Program-made: the position numbers and the translations under genes | The notes under the pieces: generated by a model | What the model was told of the DNA's origin: nothing | Databases searched by the model: none | Seen by the model: only the letters and a program-made list of their open reading frames with translations | DNA from: Mucilaginibacter sabulilitoris | GTDB taxonomy: Bacteria > Bacteroidota > Bacteroidia > Sphingobacteriales > Sphingobacteriaceae | Reading direction: 5' to 3' | Assembly: GCF_034262375.1 (NCBI RefSeq) | Contig: NZ_CP139558.1 | Location: 2,046,001-2,110,000 of the forward strand | DNA: 64,000 bases | Part shown: piece by piece, positions 10,901 to 20,625 of the stretch | How the letters are laid out: the number at the start of each line of letters is the position of its first letter | Numbering within the stretch: position 1 is the first letter of the stretch

Positions 10901-12247
10901 AAAGTAGATGTGGTATTAGGCCGTTCTGGTGAGTTCCGGATTATTGAACAAGGAAGCAACAAGGTAATTGTTACCAATAATATTCCATACGGTTCATATC
11001 TGTATGTAAAAGATGGCAGCAAGATCGTAAAAGGCGACCGTATCTGTTCATGGGATCCGTACAATGCCGTTATCATATCTGAGTTTGCTGGTTTAACCCA
11101 GTTTGAAGCCGTATTAGAAGGCATCACTTTCCGTGAAGAATCTGATGAGCAAACAGGTCACCGCGAAAAAGTAATTATCGATACCAGGGATAAAACTAAA
11201 AATCCTTCTATTCAAGTTACCGATACAAAAGGTAACGTTATTAAAGGATACAACATTCCGGTAGGCGCCCACATTGCTGTTGAGGAAGGTGAAAAACTAC
11301 AAACCGGACAGGTTATTGCTAAAATCCCTCGTTCAACCGGTAAAACCCGGGATATTACAGGTGGTTTACCACGTGTAACCGAGTTGTTTGAAGCACGTAA
11401 TCCGTCTAACCCGGCTGTAGTAACCGAAATTGATGGTGTGGTAACCTTAGGTGGTGTAAAACGTGGTAACCGCGAAATCACTATCGAATCAAAAGACGGC
11501 CAGGTTAAAAAATACCTGGTTCCATTGTCAAAACACATCCTTGTACAGGATAACGACTTTGTGAAAGCGGGTATGCCATTGTCTGATGGTTCAATATCTC
11601 CTGCTGATATCCTAGCCATTAAAGGCCCGGCCGCGGTACAGGAATACCTGGTGAATGGTATACAAGAGGTTTACCGTTTACAGGGTGTGAAGATCAATGA
11701 CAAACACTTTGAAGTTATTGTTCACCAGATGATGCAGAAAGTATCCATTGAGGATGCAGGTGATACCCGTTTCCTTGAGCGAGAAGCTGTTGACAGCTGG
11801 GATTTCATGAACGAAAACGATGAGATATTTGATAAAAAGGTTATTGTTGAACCAGGTGATTCAACTACTTTAAAGGCCGGTCAGATTGTATCATTAAGGA
11901 AACTGCGCGATGAGAACTCCATGTTGAAACGCAGAGACTTAAAGCTGGTTGAAGTACGTGACGCCATCCCTGCAACTTCAAGCCCGATACTGCAAGGTAT
12001 CACCAGGGCGTCATTAGGTACCAAATCGTTTATTTCGGCAGCATCATTCCAGGAAACAACCAAAGTACTGAATGAAGCCGCGATAGCAGGTAAAAAAGAC
12101 CTGATGCTTGGTTTGAAAGAAAACGTTATTGTTGGTCACCTAATCCCTTCAGGTACAGGTTTACGCGAATACGAAAATATCCGTGTAGGCTCACAAGAGG
12201 AGTTTGACCGCTTAATGGCTTCAAAAGCCGAAGAAATAGAAGCTTAA
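7961..12247 (+). CDS. rpoC: DNA-directed RNA polymerase subunit beta'
   Basis: The 1428-residue beta' subunit carries the catalytic magnesium. The N-terminal zinc-binding region is intact ([20 protein letters not shown], about residues 64-84), as are the active-site motif NADFDGD (about residues 470-476) and the second zinc site later in the chain ([13 protein letters not shown]). The trigger-loop region around [13 protein letters not shown] is present. The start ATG has a good AAAGGAG upstream, unusual for this phylum. A GC-rich terminator follows 22 bases after the stop. Confidence 0.98.
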   Translation: MSYKKDNKIKSNFTTITISLASPESILERSSGEVLKPETINYRTYKPERDGLFCERIFGPVKDYECHCGKYKRIRYKGIVCDRCGVEVTEKKVRRERMGHINLVVPVAHIWYFRSLPNKIGYLLGLPTKRLDLIIYYERYVVIQPGIKEADGINKMDFLTEEEYLDVLDTLPKENQYLDDKDPQKFVAKMGAEALEELLKRLDLDELSFSLRHQAANETSQQRKNEALKRLQVVEAFRDAKTRIENNPEWMIVKIVPVIPPELRPLVPLEGGRFATSDLNDLYRRVIIRNNRLKRLIEIKAPEVILRNEKRMLQEAVDSLFDNSRKVNAVKTEGNRALKSLSDILKGKQGRFRQNLLGKRVDYSARSVIVVGPNLKLHECGLPKDMAAELFKPFIIRKMIERGVVKTVKSAKKIVDRKDPLVWDILENVLKGHPVLLNRAPTLHRLGIQSFQPKLVEGKAIQLHPLTCTAFNADFDGDQMAVHVPLGNAAILEAQILMLASHNILNPANGTPITVPSQDMVLGLYYITKGRKTDETRVVKGQGLTFYSAEEVIIAYNEKKLDLHAFIKVKALAKEKDGSIVSKIIDTTVGRVLFNQHVPVEVGYINELLTKKSLRDIIGEVVKITGMARAAQFLDDIKELGFKMAFQGGLSFNLKDINIPAEKVTLIETASKQVEEVMGNYNMGFITNNERYNQIIDIWTRINNRLTSNVMEILSTDNQGFNSVYMMLDSGARGSKEQIRQLAGMRGLMAKPQKSGSGGEIIENPILSNFKEGLSVLEYFISTHGARKGLADTALKTADAGYLTRRLHDVAQDMIVGEVDCGTLRGIYTTALKDNEDIVEPLYDRILGRTTLHDVHDPITNELLATAGQDITEEVAKKIENSPLEGIEIRSVLTCESKRGVCALCYGRNLASGKRVQKGEAVGVIAAQSIGEPGTQLTLRTFHVGGTASNIAAESQINARFDGIIEFENVRTVEYNTEEGKVDVVLGRSGEFRIIEQGSNKVIVTNNIPYGSYLYVKDGSKIVKGDRICSWDPYNAVIISEFAGLTQFEAVLEGITFREESDEQTGHREKVIIDTRDKTKNPSIQVTDTKGNVIKGYNIPVGAHIAVEEGEKLQTGQVIAKIPRSTGKTRDITGGLPRVTELFEARNPSNPAVVTEIDGVVTLGGVKRGNREITIESKDGQVKKYLVPLSKHILVQDNDFVKAGMPLSDGSISPADILAIKGPAAVQEYLVNGIQEVYRLQGVKINDKHFEVIVHQMMQKVSIEDAGDTRFLEREAVDSWDFMNENDEIFDKKVIVEPGDSTTLKAGQIVSLRKLRDENSMLKRRDLKLVEVRDAIPATSSPILQGITRASLGTKSFISAASFQETTKVLNEAAIAGKKDLMLGLKENVIVGHLIPSGTGLREYENIRVGSQEEFDRLMASKAEEIEA

Positions 12248-12268
12248 TCAGGAGTTAAATATTAATTG

Positions 12269-12300
12269 GAAGGCTCTCCCGTCAAAGGAGGGCCTTTTTT
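12269..12300 (+). terminator. Rho-independent terminator after rpoC
   Basis: Stem AAGGCTCTCC / GGAGGGCCTT with one G-U pair and a loop of about 8 bases, followed directly by six T. It marks the end of the ribosomal/RNA polymerase operon. Confidence 0.9.
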
Positions 12301-12480
12301 ATTGGTATCAAAAAAAATAAAAGATTTGTAACAAAAATGGCAATAATTCCGTTTAATGGTTGTATTTTTGGCATTAAAGTGCAGTTCTATCGGAAAATTC
12401 GCAAATTTAAATAATTGTTAATTCTTAATTATTGCAAAAAAATGCACTGAACAAAATGAATACATTATTAACTTAGAATC

Positions 12481-12792
12481 ATGGAAGAGCAATCTGAAAA
12501 TCAGCTAAACATAGAACTGTCCGAAGAGATAGCCGAAGGAATCTATTCAAATCTCGCGATTATCACGCATTCCAGCTCTGAGTTTGTACTTGACTTTATC
12601 AGAGTAATGCCAGGAGTACCGAAAGCCAAGGTTAAATCGCGTATTATATTAACTCCCGAACATGCCAAGCGTTTGCTGACGGCTCTGGAGGACAACCTGC
12701 AGAAGTTCGAAGCGCTTAATGGCAAAATCAAAATTCAACAAGATCCATCCGGTTTTCCTATGAATTTTGGTGGTACGATGGGTCAGGCTTGA
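12481..12792 (+). CDS. DUF3467 family protein
   Basis: A 103-residue acidic, soluble protein with no signal peptide or membrane segment. It has the compact features of the DUF3467 family, a conserved small protein of Bacteroidota of unknown function: EGIYSNLAIITHSSSEFVLDF at about residues 20-40 and the helix ILTPEHAKRLLTALEDNL. It stands alone between the rpoC terminator and the polysaccharide locus. About 115 bases upstream is TATTTTTG (12363-12370), matching the Bacteroidota -7 element TAnnTTTG, but no convincing -33 partner was found. Confidence 0.85.
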   Translation: MEEQSENQLNIELSEEIAEGIYSNLAIITHSSSEFVLDFIRVMPGVPKAKVKSRIILTPEHAKRLLTALEDNLQKFEALNGKIKIQQDPSGFPMNFGGTMGQA

Positions 12793-12951
12793 ATTAATAA
12801 TTTTATATTAAAACACGTATTTAATTAGCAAAAAGGCACTTTAAGTCTGTTATTTTAAATATAATAATAATTTTGTGTTGTTTTTGTGAAAAAGTGTGCA
12901 TATATTGCACCAATTTAAAAACATACCTAAAAATTATGCAATCTTAATTTT

Positions 12952-13773
12952 ATGAGAAAATACTACCTATTCAATTCATTTTTTATATTGTTCATTTTGC
13001 TAATTAGCTCCACTATATTTTCCTGTTCTAGCACTAAAAATATTAAATATTTTCAGGATATTCCTGACTCCGGGCAAATGAAGACAATAGCTAAAGCCGA
13101 ATATACAGAGCCGGTCATTCAGATTGATGATATTGTGACTATTCTAGTCCAGACTGTAGATCCGCTTGCTACAAATTCAATTACCCTCGGGAATGTTCCT
13201 ATTCAGAGCACTTCATCCGTCGGTTTAGGGGCTTCCAGTTTAAATCAACAAATTTCTTCTGGTTATTTAGTAAATAAACAAGGATTTGTCGATGTTCCAA
13301 TTTTAGGTCATATTAAGGTTGTAGGACTTACCACTACCCAAACAAGAGAGTTGGTTCTCGCTGAGGCCTCGAAATACTTTAAAGAACCCACTGTGATCGT
13401 AAGGTATGCGAATTTTAAGATTAGTGTAACGGGAGAAGTTGCCAAGCCTGGTCAATATACCACGCCTAATGAACGCGTTAGTGTCCTTGATGCATTAGCG
13501 ATGGCTGGTGATTTAACGATCTACGGCAAACGTGATAATATATTGTTGGTAAGAGAAAATGCCGATGGCACTAAAAGTCCCTATCGTATTAATCTAAATC
13601 GAAGCGATTTAATGAGTTCTGCTTATTTTTATTTGCGTCAAAACGATATCATTTATGTTGAGCCTAACAAATCTAAAGTCGCAGCGACTGACATCAACCA
13701 GGCGAAGACTCTCGCGATAATAGGCTCGGCATTGTCTGTATTAATTGTTTTATTCACCAGGATTAATTTTTAA
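12952..13773 (+). CDS. Polysaccharide export outer-membrane lipoprotein (Wza-like)
   Basis: A 273-residue lipoprotein: hydrophobic signal followed by a lipobox at TIFSC (Cys about residue 25), a polysaccharide-export domain (about 50-150), SLBB-type repeats with VTGEVAKPGQYTTPNE, and a final hydrophobic helix (IIGSALSVLIVLFT). In the Bacteroidota type of this family it probably forms the outer-membrane channel through which the finished polymer leaves the periplasm. It opens the exopolysaccharide locus and is followed by the Wzc-type kinase after 5 bases, the normal partner. Confidence 0.93.
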   Translation: MRKYYLFNSFFILFILLISSTIFSCSSTKNIKYFQDIPDSGQMKTIAKAEYTEPVIQIDDIVTILVQTVDPLATNSITLGNVPIQSTSSVGLGASSLNQQISSGYLVNKQGFVDVPILGHIKVVGLTTTQTRELVLAEASKYFKEPTVIVRYANFKISVTGEVAKPGQYTTPNERVSVLDALAMAGDLTIYGKRDNILLVRENADGTKSPYRINLNRSDLMSSAYFYLRQNDIIYVEPNKSKVAATDINQAKTLAIIGSALSVLIVLFTRINF

Positions 13774-13778
13774 GAAAT

Positions 13779-16169
13779 ATGCAAATTGACGCTCCAAGGC
13801 ATGATGAGGATCATGACCTAAAAGAAGAGGACACGCTTGATATTAAGAATATTATAAGTAAGGTATTTGAGTATTGGTATTTGTTTTTAATTAGTTTAGC
13901 GTTTTGTTTGTTCTGCGCGGTTGGATACATAAAGTATGGAACGCCTAAATACAAAATCACGAGTAAAATAACCATTGACGATAATTCAAATTCCCCTTCG
14001 AGCAAGTTGTCAAGTGTTAGTTCTATGATGGATCTATCTGATTTATTGTCACTACCAAGTAATGCCTATAACGAAATAGATAACCTTACTTCCAGAAATT
14101 TAATGAGGCAGGTTGCCAAGGCGCTTAATTTGAACGTAATTGTTTATAAAAAAGGGTTAATTAAAAGAACAGAGTTATTCAATGAAGAGCCTTTTACTAT
14201 AAATATATCACCTAAAATAGACTCTTTGGAAGAGCGGTCTTATGATGTAGACATCAAAGGTGATGTAATTCATTTGCACAGTTTTAAAGAGGATCTTGAT
14301 ACGTCTTTTAAATACGGAACGGTGGTACATCTGCAACAATATGACGTGGTTTTTAATGTAAAGCCAAACAAGAAACCTGAGCCTAACGGTTATAAACTCG
14401 TCATTAAATCTCTTGATAAAGAAGTTGAAGATTTATCGAAAGATTTTGATGTTAGTTTAACTGATAAACAGAGTACTACACTAGCATTGCAACTTGCATA
14501 CTCGAATTCAAAAAAGGGAGAAGCGATTTTGCAAACGCTGATGACATTTTATCAGCGATCTAACTTGGAAACTAAAATACAGATTGCTGATAGTACTTTG
14601 AAGTTTATTGATAGTCGATTGGGTATCGTTAGTAGGGAACTTTCTGGTATTGAGACCGAATTCCAGGAATTTAAACAAGAGAATAATGTTGCTGATGTTG
14701 TTGAGCAAGGGAAGGCACTTGTGGACAATGTAAAGGAGTACTATAATAAGCTTAATGAACAGCAAGTACAGATATCAGTTTTAGATGATATTTCGAAATA
14801 TATAACGAATCCTACAAACAGAAAAATTATTCCAAGTTCTTTATCGGTCCAAGATCCAGTATTTGGTTTGGCTATTGGAAAATACAATGAGTTATTGTCT
14901 CAAAGAGACAAACTTACATTGGCATATAAAGATGATAACCCTATTGTGAAGAATGTTGATGATGAGATTGAGAATGTAAGACAAAGTTTGATTAAAAGCT
15001 TTGACGTATACAGGAAATCTTTAAAGATTAGTTTGGATGCTATAAAGGATAAAAATGTTTCTCTAAATAACGAGGTAAAAAGTGTACCAAGGAAGCAAAG
15101 GGTTTACTTAGACTATTCTCGTAAACAGAATTTGCAAGAGCAATTGTATCTGTATCTATTGCAAAAGAAAGAGGAAACGGCAATCTCTAAAACTTCTACT
15201 ATCTCGGCAGCCAGGATAGTTGATCCTGCTAAAAGCGATTATAACCCTTTTAAACCCAATATGCCTGTTATAGTGCTTATGGGGTTATTTGTAGGGTTAT
15301 TGATTCCCTCTTTATTTTTATATATTAAAGAAGTTTTAAACATTAGGGTGATTACTAAACAAGATGTCGAAAAATTGACATCGATACCTATTGTAGGAGA
15401 AATTGGAAGTAATACAGGTGCGAACTCAATTGTATTTACTGCTAATTCGCGGTCCATTATTTCAGAACAATTCCGAAGTCTAAGAACTAATCTCCAGTTT
15501 TTACTTTCTGGTGGTAAGTCCCAAGTTATTTTGATTACCTCAAGTATGAGTGGCGAAGGTAAGTCCTTTATCTCGGCCAATCTTGGAGGGATTTTATCTA
15601 TCAGTGGAAAGAAGACGGTGATCATTGAGCTTGATTTGCGCAAGCCCAAGTTGTCCCATAGTTTAGGCTTAGATAATAGTTTTGGGTTTACGAATTTCGC
15701 TGTTTCTCAAAGCGATAATATCGAAGACATAATTAAACCAACAGTATTTGACGAAAACTATTTCGTAATTTCCTCTGGACCAGTCCCTCCAAACCCTTCT
15801 GAACTTTTACTCGGTAAAAAGTTAGAATTACTGGTGTTGGAACTTCGAAAAACGTTCGATTTTATCATCATTGACTCCCCACCGGTAGGGCTAGTATCGG
15901 ATGCGTTACAAATTGAAAAGCTTGTCGATTTAACTCTTTATGTTGTCAGGCAAGAATATACACTTAAAACTCAGCTAAATATTATTAATGACTTAAAGGC
16001 AAACGGAAAAATACGGAGACCTTATTTGCTCGTAAATGATATAAAGGCGAAAAAGGCAGGTTATTATGGATATGGTTATGGCTATGGATATGGTTATGGC
16101 TATGGATATGGCTATGGTTATGCCGAACGCACGGAAAAAAAATCACGGTTTAGCTTTCTTAAGCGTTAA
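13779..16169 (+). CDS. Wzc-type tyrosine autokinase / chain-length regulator
   Basis: A 796-residue inner-membrane protein. A Wzz-type periplasmic domain (about 60-490) lies between two transmembrane segments (about 37-55 and 497-515), followed by a cytoplasmic BY-kinase domain. Walker A is SSMSGEGKS (about 588-596), the A' motif is VIIELDLRKPK, and Walker B is FDFIIIDSPPV. The C-terminus is a Tyr-rich tail with nine uninterrupted Gly-Tyr pairs, the expected autophosphorylation zone but unusually regular. Cycles of tail phosphorylation are known to control polymer length and export in this family. Coupled to the Wza-like gene upstream. Confidence 0.94.
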   Translation: MQIDAPRHDEDHDLKEEDTLDIKNIISKVFEYWYLFLISLAFCLFCAVGYIKYGTPKYKITSKITIDDNSNSPSSKLSSVSSMMDLSDLLSLPSNAYNEIDNLTSRNLMRQVAKALNLNVIVYKKGLIKRTELFNEEPFTINISPKIDSLEERSYDVDIKGDVIHLHSFKEDLDTSFKYGTVVHLQQYDVVFNVKPNKKPEPNGYKLVIKSLDKEVEDLSKDFDVSLTDKQSTTLALQLAYSNSKKGEAILQTLMTFYQRSNLETKIQIADSTLKFIDSRLGIVSRELSGIETEFQEFKQENNVADVVEQGKALVDNVKEYYNKLNEQQVQISVLDDISKYITNPTNRKIIPSSLSVQDPVFGLAIGKYNELLSQRDKLTLAYKDDNPIVKNVDDEIENVRQSLIKSFDVYRKSLKISLDAIKDKNVSLNNEVKSVPRKQRVYLDYSRKQNLQEQLYLYLLQKKEETAISKTSTISAARIVDPAKSDYNPFKPNMPVIVLMGLFVGLLIPSLFLYIKEVLNIRVITKQDVEKLTSIPIVGEIGSNTGANSIVFTANSRSIISEQFRSLRTNLQFLLSGGKSQVILITSSMSGEGKSFISANLGGILSISGKKTVIIELDLRKPKLSHSLGLDNSFGFTNFAVSQSDNIEDIIKPTVFDENYFVISSGPVPPNPSELLLGKKLELLVLELRKTFDFIIIDSPPVGLVSDALQIEKLVDLTLYVVRQEYTLKTQLNIINDLKANGKIRRPYLLVNDIKAKKAGYYGYGYGYGYGYGYGYGYGYAERTEKKSRFSFLKR
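16068..16121 (+). repeat. Hexanucleotide repeat encoding (Gly-Tyr)9 tail of the kinase
   Basis: Nine consecutive GGN-TAT units. The glycine codons rotate GGA, GGT, GGC, so an 18-base unit repeats twice before breaking down. Such a tract could expand or contract by slippage in steps of six bases without loss of frame, changing the number of phosphorylatable tyrosines. Confidence 0.9.
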
Positions 16170-16197
16170 ATTTAATTACGAACTTAAATACACATAA

Positions 16198-17250
16198 ATG
16201 AAATTCCTCGTCACCGGAGCTGCGGGCTTTATTGGCTACTCATTGGTTAATCGACTAATTAATGATGGGCACACGATCATAGGATTAGATAACATCAATG
16301 ACTATTATGACGTAAGATTGAAATTTTCACGGTTGGAAGAGGCCGGTATAGGTCGACAAGCTGCTGAATGGAATAATGAAGTTATCAGTCAAAAATATCC
16401 TCTTTATAAGTTTGTTAGGATGAATCTTGAGGACAAAGATGCATTAATTGCACTAGCCGAAAGGGAAAAGTTCGATGTAATTGTTAATCTTGCCGCTCAA
16501 GCAGGTGTTAGATACTCCATTGAAAACCCGGATGTGTATGTTCAGTCTAACATAGTTGGTTTCTTAAATATACTTGAAGTTTGTAGGCATTTTAGCGTAA
16601 AACATTTGATTTATGCAAGTTCATCGAGTGTTTATGGTTTAAATAAGGAGATGCCTTTTGACGTCGTAAATAATGCGAACCACCCGGTTTCCTTATATGC
16701 GGCTAGTAAAAAAGCCAATGAGTTAATGGCTCATACTTATAGCCATTTGTACGATATTCCTACGTCAGGTTTGAGGTTTTTTACTGTTTATGGCCCTTGG
16801 GGAAGGCCTGACATGGCGTATTTTCTATTTGCAGACGCAATTAAAAATGGTAAACCTATAAAAGTATTTAATCATGGGAAAATGATGCGCGACTTTACAT
16901 ATATTGATGATATAATCGATGGAATCTTACTGACTGTGGATAATCCGCCAGTTAAAAATAGCCAATGGTCTGCTTTAAATCCCGATCCATCCACATCCTC
17001 AGCGCCATATCGTATATATAATATAGGAAATAATACTCCCGTTCAATTGATGAGTTTCATTAGGGAGATAGAAAAGTATATGGAAAAGAAGGCGGTCATG
17101 GATTTGATGGATATTCAGGATGGTGATGTCCCTGCTACGTGGGCTAATATTGATGGTCTCGCTGCTTACGGCTACAAACCCCAGACCCCGATAGAAATTG
17201 GTCTTCAGAACTTTGTTTATTGGTTTAATAGGTATTATACAAATAGTTAA
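16198..17250 (+). CDS. UDP-glucuronate 4-epimerase (NAD-dependent SDR)
   Basis: A 350-residue extended short-chain dehydrogenase/epimerase. The N-terminal Rossmann motif is GAAGFIG, and the catalytic triad is visible as the SSS segment (about residues 141-143) and YAASK (about 168-172). The overall pattern, including NINDYYDVRLKFSRL after the first fold unit, matches UDP-glucuronate epimerases that interconvert UDP-GlcA and UDP-GalA. The ugd gene downstream would provide the UDP-GlcA substrate. UDP-glucose epimerase activity is a less likely alternative. Confidence 0.85.
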   Translation: MKFLVTGAAGFIGYSLVNRLINDGHTIIGLDNINDYYDVRLKFSRLEEAGIGRQAAEWNNEVISQKYPLYKFVRMNLEDKDALIALAEREKFDVIVNLAAQAGVRYSIENPDVYVQSNIVGFLNILEVCRHFSVKHLIYASSSSVYGLNKEMPFDVVNNANHPVSLYAASKKANELMAHTYSHLYDIPTSGLRFFTVYGPWGRPDMAYFLFADAIKNGKPIKVFNHGKMMRDFTYIDDIIDGILLTVDNPPVKNSQWSALNPDPSTSSAPYRIYNIGNNTPVQLMSFIREIEKYMEKKAVMDLMDIQDGDVPATWANIDGLAAYGYKPQTPIEIGLQNFVYWFNRYYTNS

Positions 17251-17272
17251 TTTATAATTATATTTAAGTGTA

Positions 17273-18583
17273 GTGTTAGTTAAGATCAGAAATTTATCAT
17301 CTAAGCTGCTAAGCAATAAACTTTTTCAAAAAACGATAAAGCTGTCATCACTTTCAATGGCAGCAAATTTTCTCGGATTTTTAATTCCTGTTTACATAGC
17401 ATATGTCTATGGGATATCAAAGGATACCGACGCATTTTTTTTTAGTTATGGCTTGGTTGTGTTTGGTAGCACAATTTTCTCTGGTGCGGTTAAATCCGTA
17501 ATTGTGCCCTTCCTGATGGAAAGATTGCCTAATAAGGAAGCCTTAAATAGGTTTTTATCTTCGGTGTTTTATTATTGCTTTGTTTATTTAGGCGCAATTA
17601 CAGTGTTATCGCTCGTTGTATTGTTGATAATTGATCATTACAGAAATAATAATTTTATCTATTATATCGGGATATCGATGCCGATCTTTTTTTTTACAAT
17701 CATAAATTCTTTTTTTTACGGTATACTCAATTCGTATGGCCAGTTTTATCTAGCTGAAACATCCCCATTTTCGCGGGCGATAATTATCTATGTAACGATT
17801 TTCTTATTTAGTTCAAAGTTGGGACTTAGCGCAGTCATTCTAGGCTATAACCTGGGGGAAATAGCAAAATTTATACATTTGTGGTACATTACCAAATATA
17901 GAAATAAGATCGATATATCATTTAAATCAGTGGATTACGATGAAGTTAAGCTTTTTATAAAAGAAGGATCATATCAGGCTATATCAACTACAATATCTTC
18001 AGCATCTCCGATTATAGATAAAATTGTTGCCTCTTTTCTAGTTGTAGGTTCATTGTCAATACTTGATTACGGGAATAGACTTTTCATGATTTTTACCGTT
18101 ATCCTAACTTCTTTCTTAACTATAATTTTATCAAAGTGGTCTGCAGATGTTGTACGGAATAATTTTGATTTTAGAAAAATGAATCAAATTATGGTTATAA
18201 CATTTTCATTTAGCGTAGTTATTTTTTTAATCACTACAATATTAAAATTTCCTATAGTTAATTTGCTTTATCCTAAAATTAATTCGTCACTTAGAGGAGT
18301 TATAGGATCTGTTCTGATTTTAAATATGGCAGCTTTTGTTTTTAATGCTGGAAACCAGATTATCAATAGAGCTACAATAGCTTTTAAGGGCACTAATATT
18401 TTAATACAAGTATCGATTGTTAAATCTATAGCAAATGTTGTATTTGACATACTATTCGTTATATACTATGGAGTAATTGGAATTGCTATCTCCACTATAA
18501 TTGTCAATTTTATGGGCTTTGTAATGAATTATTATCTTTTCGTAAAGCAAAAAAGAAATTATCAAAGGGCAGTTGTTGAGTGA
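17273..18583 (+). CDS. Polysaccharide flippase (Wzx/MurJ-like), GTG start
   Basis: A 436-residue integral membrane protein with about 12 hydrophobic segments, a pattern of the MOP exporter superfamily. The N-terminal part (SMAANFLGFLIPVYIAYVYG followed by DAFFFSYG) resembles MurJ-type lipid flippases. In this locus the substrate is inferred to be the polyprenyl-linked repeat unit, moved across the inner membrane before polymerisation. The start is GTG at 17273, with no better ATG. Base composition is distinctly AT-rich, as in the rest of the locus. Confidence 0.82.
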   Translation: MLVKIRNLSSKLLSNKLFQKTIKLSSLSMAANFLGFLIPVYIAYVYGISKDTDAFFFSYGLVVFGSTIFSGAVKSVIVPFLMERLPNKEALNRFLSSVFYYCFVYLGAITVLSLVVLLIIDHYRNNNFIYYIGISMPIFFFTIINSFFYGILNSYGQFYLAETSPFSRAIIIYVTIFLFSSKLGLSAVILGYNLGEIAKFIHLWYITKYRNKIDISFKSVDYDEVKLFIKEGSYQAISTTISSASPIIDKIVASFLVVGSLSILDYGNRLFMIFTVILTSFLTIILSKWSADVVRNNFDFRKMNQIMVITFSFSVVIFLITTILKFPIVNLLYPKINSSLRGVIGSVLILNMAAFVFNAGNQIINRATIAFKGTNILIQVSIVKSIANVVFDILFVIYYGVIGIAISTIIVNFMGFVMNYYLFVKQKRNYQRAVVE

Positions 18584-18612
18584 TGATAATACTAAATTAT
18601 AACAATTAAGAT

Positions 18613-19164
18613 ATGATAAGGGAATTGATTTATTCCGATTTATACCGATATATTGGTAAACGCAGTTTTTACTTATTGATTAAGTCATTGAAAAATTCTC
18701 CTGGATTCAGATATACTTTTTTCTTAAGAATTCAGGCTCATTTTGGAAGACGGTCGTTTATAGGTTTTTTTTCGTATTTATTTTATAGAAAATATTGTTT
18801 TAAGTATCAGATACAGATTCCTCCAACTGTTAAAATAGGCAAAGGCTTCATGATGCCTCATTTTGGAGGTATAGTAGTAAATTCCAAGTCTGTTATTGGC
18901 AATAACTGTAATATACTGCAAAATGTTACTATAGGAAGAACAAACCGAGGTAGGTTGAATGGTGCACCAGTTATTGGCAATCAAGTCTATATTGGCCCGG
19001 GTGCCGTAATTGTTGGTAAAGTTTTGATCGGAGATAATGTTTTAATCGCACCAAATTCATATGTTAATTTCGATGTACCAAAGAATAGCATTGTTTTAGG
19101 TAATCCCGCGAAAATATTACCGAATGATAATGCTGTAATGGGCTATATATCAAATGTTGTGTAA
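18613..19164 (+). CDS. Serine O-acetyltransferase-like hexapeptide acetyltransferase
   Basis: A 183-residue protein with a left-handed beta-helix of hexapeptide repeats in the second half (IGKGFMMPHFGGIVVNSKSVIGNN, then IGRTNRG and VIIGNQVYIGPG-like units). The short N-terminal helical part, with YRKYCFKYQIQIPP just before the helix, resembles CysE-like acyltransferases found in polysaccharide clusters rather than the housekeeping serine acetyltransferase. The likely role is O-acetylation of a sugar in the repeat unit. The acceptor cannot be read from the sequence. Confidence 0.78.
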   Translation: MIRELIYSDLYRYIGKRSFYLLIKSLKNSPGFRYTFFLRIQAHFGRRSFIGFFSYLFYRKYCFKYQIQIPPTVKIGKGFMMPHFGGIVVNSKSVIGNNCNILQNVTIGRTNRGRLNGAPVIGNQVYIGPGAVIVGKVLIGDNVLIAPNSYVNFDVPKNSIVLGNPAKILPNDNAVMGYISNVV

Positions 19165-19190
19165 TTTAGAAATCCATACATAGTATTGAA

Positions 19191-20561
19191 ATGACCAGAT
19201 TTTGGAATCTTATATACGTATTTGTGCTTTTTCTGAATTTAAGTGAAACTTTTAGGGTTATCTCATATTTCCTCAATCTTGATAGTTTTGCTGTATCGGT
19301 GGCCACGTTAGTAACAAATTTTATTTTTATAGGGTTTAGATTCAATTACTTAAAAAGATTATTTAGAATTAAGTTATTTTTTTATTGGATAAACGTGATA
19401 TTTCTGCTGCCAATAATTTGTATGACAATTAGTTTTGGAGTCGGTAATATGAATGGCAATGATTTTGTTTACTGGATATCATTTGTATCATTATTTGCTT
19501 CCTTATTTGTATTAGCCGCAATTTTATCGTTACAAATTCAAATAAAATGGATATATAGACTTTTTTGGTCAGCGGTTACATCGACTATCATAGGTTTTAT
19601 TCTCAATTACACAAATTTCCAATTGTTTAGAGATATTGGAAAATTATCAGGTAGTACGTTGGCTTATGTTGTGTACGGTTCCAATGATGAAGGAAGAATA
19701 TTTAGCTTTTTTGTCCACCCTAATATGGCGGCGCTATCAACCGTTTGTTTCTTCGTGTTTTTGCTAACAACGTCTAAAGAACACGTTAAGAAGATAAGGA
19801 CATATATGTTATATTTAGGATTAATGATTGGAATGATCTTGGTAACCGGTTCCCGTACATCTCTTATAGTAATAGCGATTATCGCAATTATTTATTTGCC
19901 AAAGATAATTCGCAGATCCTTGATACGTCGTCATAAATTCAATAATAATCTTGGAAATATCACTATCGTTTTTGGAGGAATTCTAATTGTGTTGTTATTT
20001 GTTTTTGGAATTTTTGTTTATATATCACTTTCCCAAAGTCCTATAGATACAACAGGTAGGTTAAGCTTTTTCTTTAGAATATTCAATTCCTCACCAACTG
20101 TAAGCACTCAAGACGATAGTTTAGCTGATAGATTAAAAATTCTTGACAGTTACTGGAAGTATATTGAGAAGAATCTTTTGTTTGGACTAGGTCCTCAATT
20201 TGCAAGGGATAAGCTTAGCAATGGTGAATTTGAAAATGTTAGTCAGAATGTTTATATCGAAAACACTTTGAACTATGGGATTTTCTATGTTTTGTTTTAC
20301 ATATATGCCTTGGTCAAGACATATCAATTATCCTCTAAGATTGGAAACTTTAAAGATTATATATTTAACCCCTTAAAAGTATTCGTTGTTTTATTAACTC
20401 TGATTGGTTTTTCGATAAATGGACTATATACAATCCGGGCCGTGGTGATTTTATTAGGTATTTTGATAGGATTGACCTTAAGAGGATCACTTCAAAAGAA
20501 TATGAAGAGTCCACAGAAGGCGCTGGTGAATCCTAGTGACGAATTCAGTATTGTGTCTTAA
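19191..20561 (+). CDS. O-antigen polymerase-like membrane protein (Wzy candidate)
   Basis: A 456-residue protein with about 10-12 hydrophobic segments and one larger extracytoplasmic loop (about 285-375, containing SQSPIDTTGRLSFFFR and FGLGPQFARDKLSNGEFE). This layout is typical of O-antigen ligase/Wzy proteins, and the conserved pattern HPNMAA...GSRTS is seen (about residues 177-225). By position next to a Wzx-type flippase it is the best polymerase candidate. Ligase function is the alternative, but no lipid A-core context is present. Confidence 0.78.
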   Translation: MTRFWNLIYVFVLFLNLSETFRVISYFLNLDSFAVSVATLVTNFIFIGFRFNYLKRLFRIKLFFYWINVIFLLPIICMTISFGVGNMNGNDFVYWISFVSLFASLFVLAAILSLQIQIKWIYRLFWSAVTSTIIGFILNYTNFQLFRDIGKLSGSTLAYVVYGSNDEGRIFSFFVHPNMAALSTVCFFVFLLTTSKEHVKKIRTYMLYLGLMIGMILVTGSRTSLIVIAIIAIIYLPKIIRRSLIRRHKFNNNLGNITIVFGGILIVLLFVFGIFVYISLSQSPIDTTGRLSFFFRIFNSSPTVSTQDDSLADRLKILDSYWKYIEKNLLFGLGPQFARDKLSNGEFENVSQNVYIENTLNYGIFYVLFYIYALVKTYQLSSKIGNFKDYIFNPLKVFVVLLTLIGFSINGLYTIRAVVILLGILIGLTLRGSLQKNMKSPQKALVNPSDEFSIVS

Positions 20562-20625
20562 CTAATTTGACATAATAGCATTGACATCTATCGGTCGATT
20601 AGATAGCATAAAGATCATTATACTT

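Noticed and set aside
10675..11127. Antisense ORF of 150 codons inside rpoC
   Set aside because: Shadow of rpoC codon structure; no independent evidence.
16068..16121. Tandem repeat considered as CRISPR or minisatellite
   Set aside because: It is coding, in frame with the kinase, and has no spacers.
20581..20625. TTG start giving 15 extra residues on the first GT4 glycosyltransferase
   Set aside because: The ATG at 20626 gives the family-like N-terminus; the extension is not conserved in pattern.
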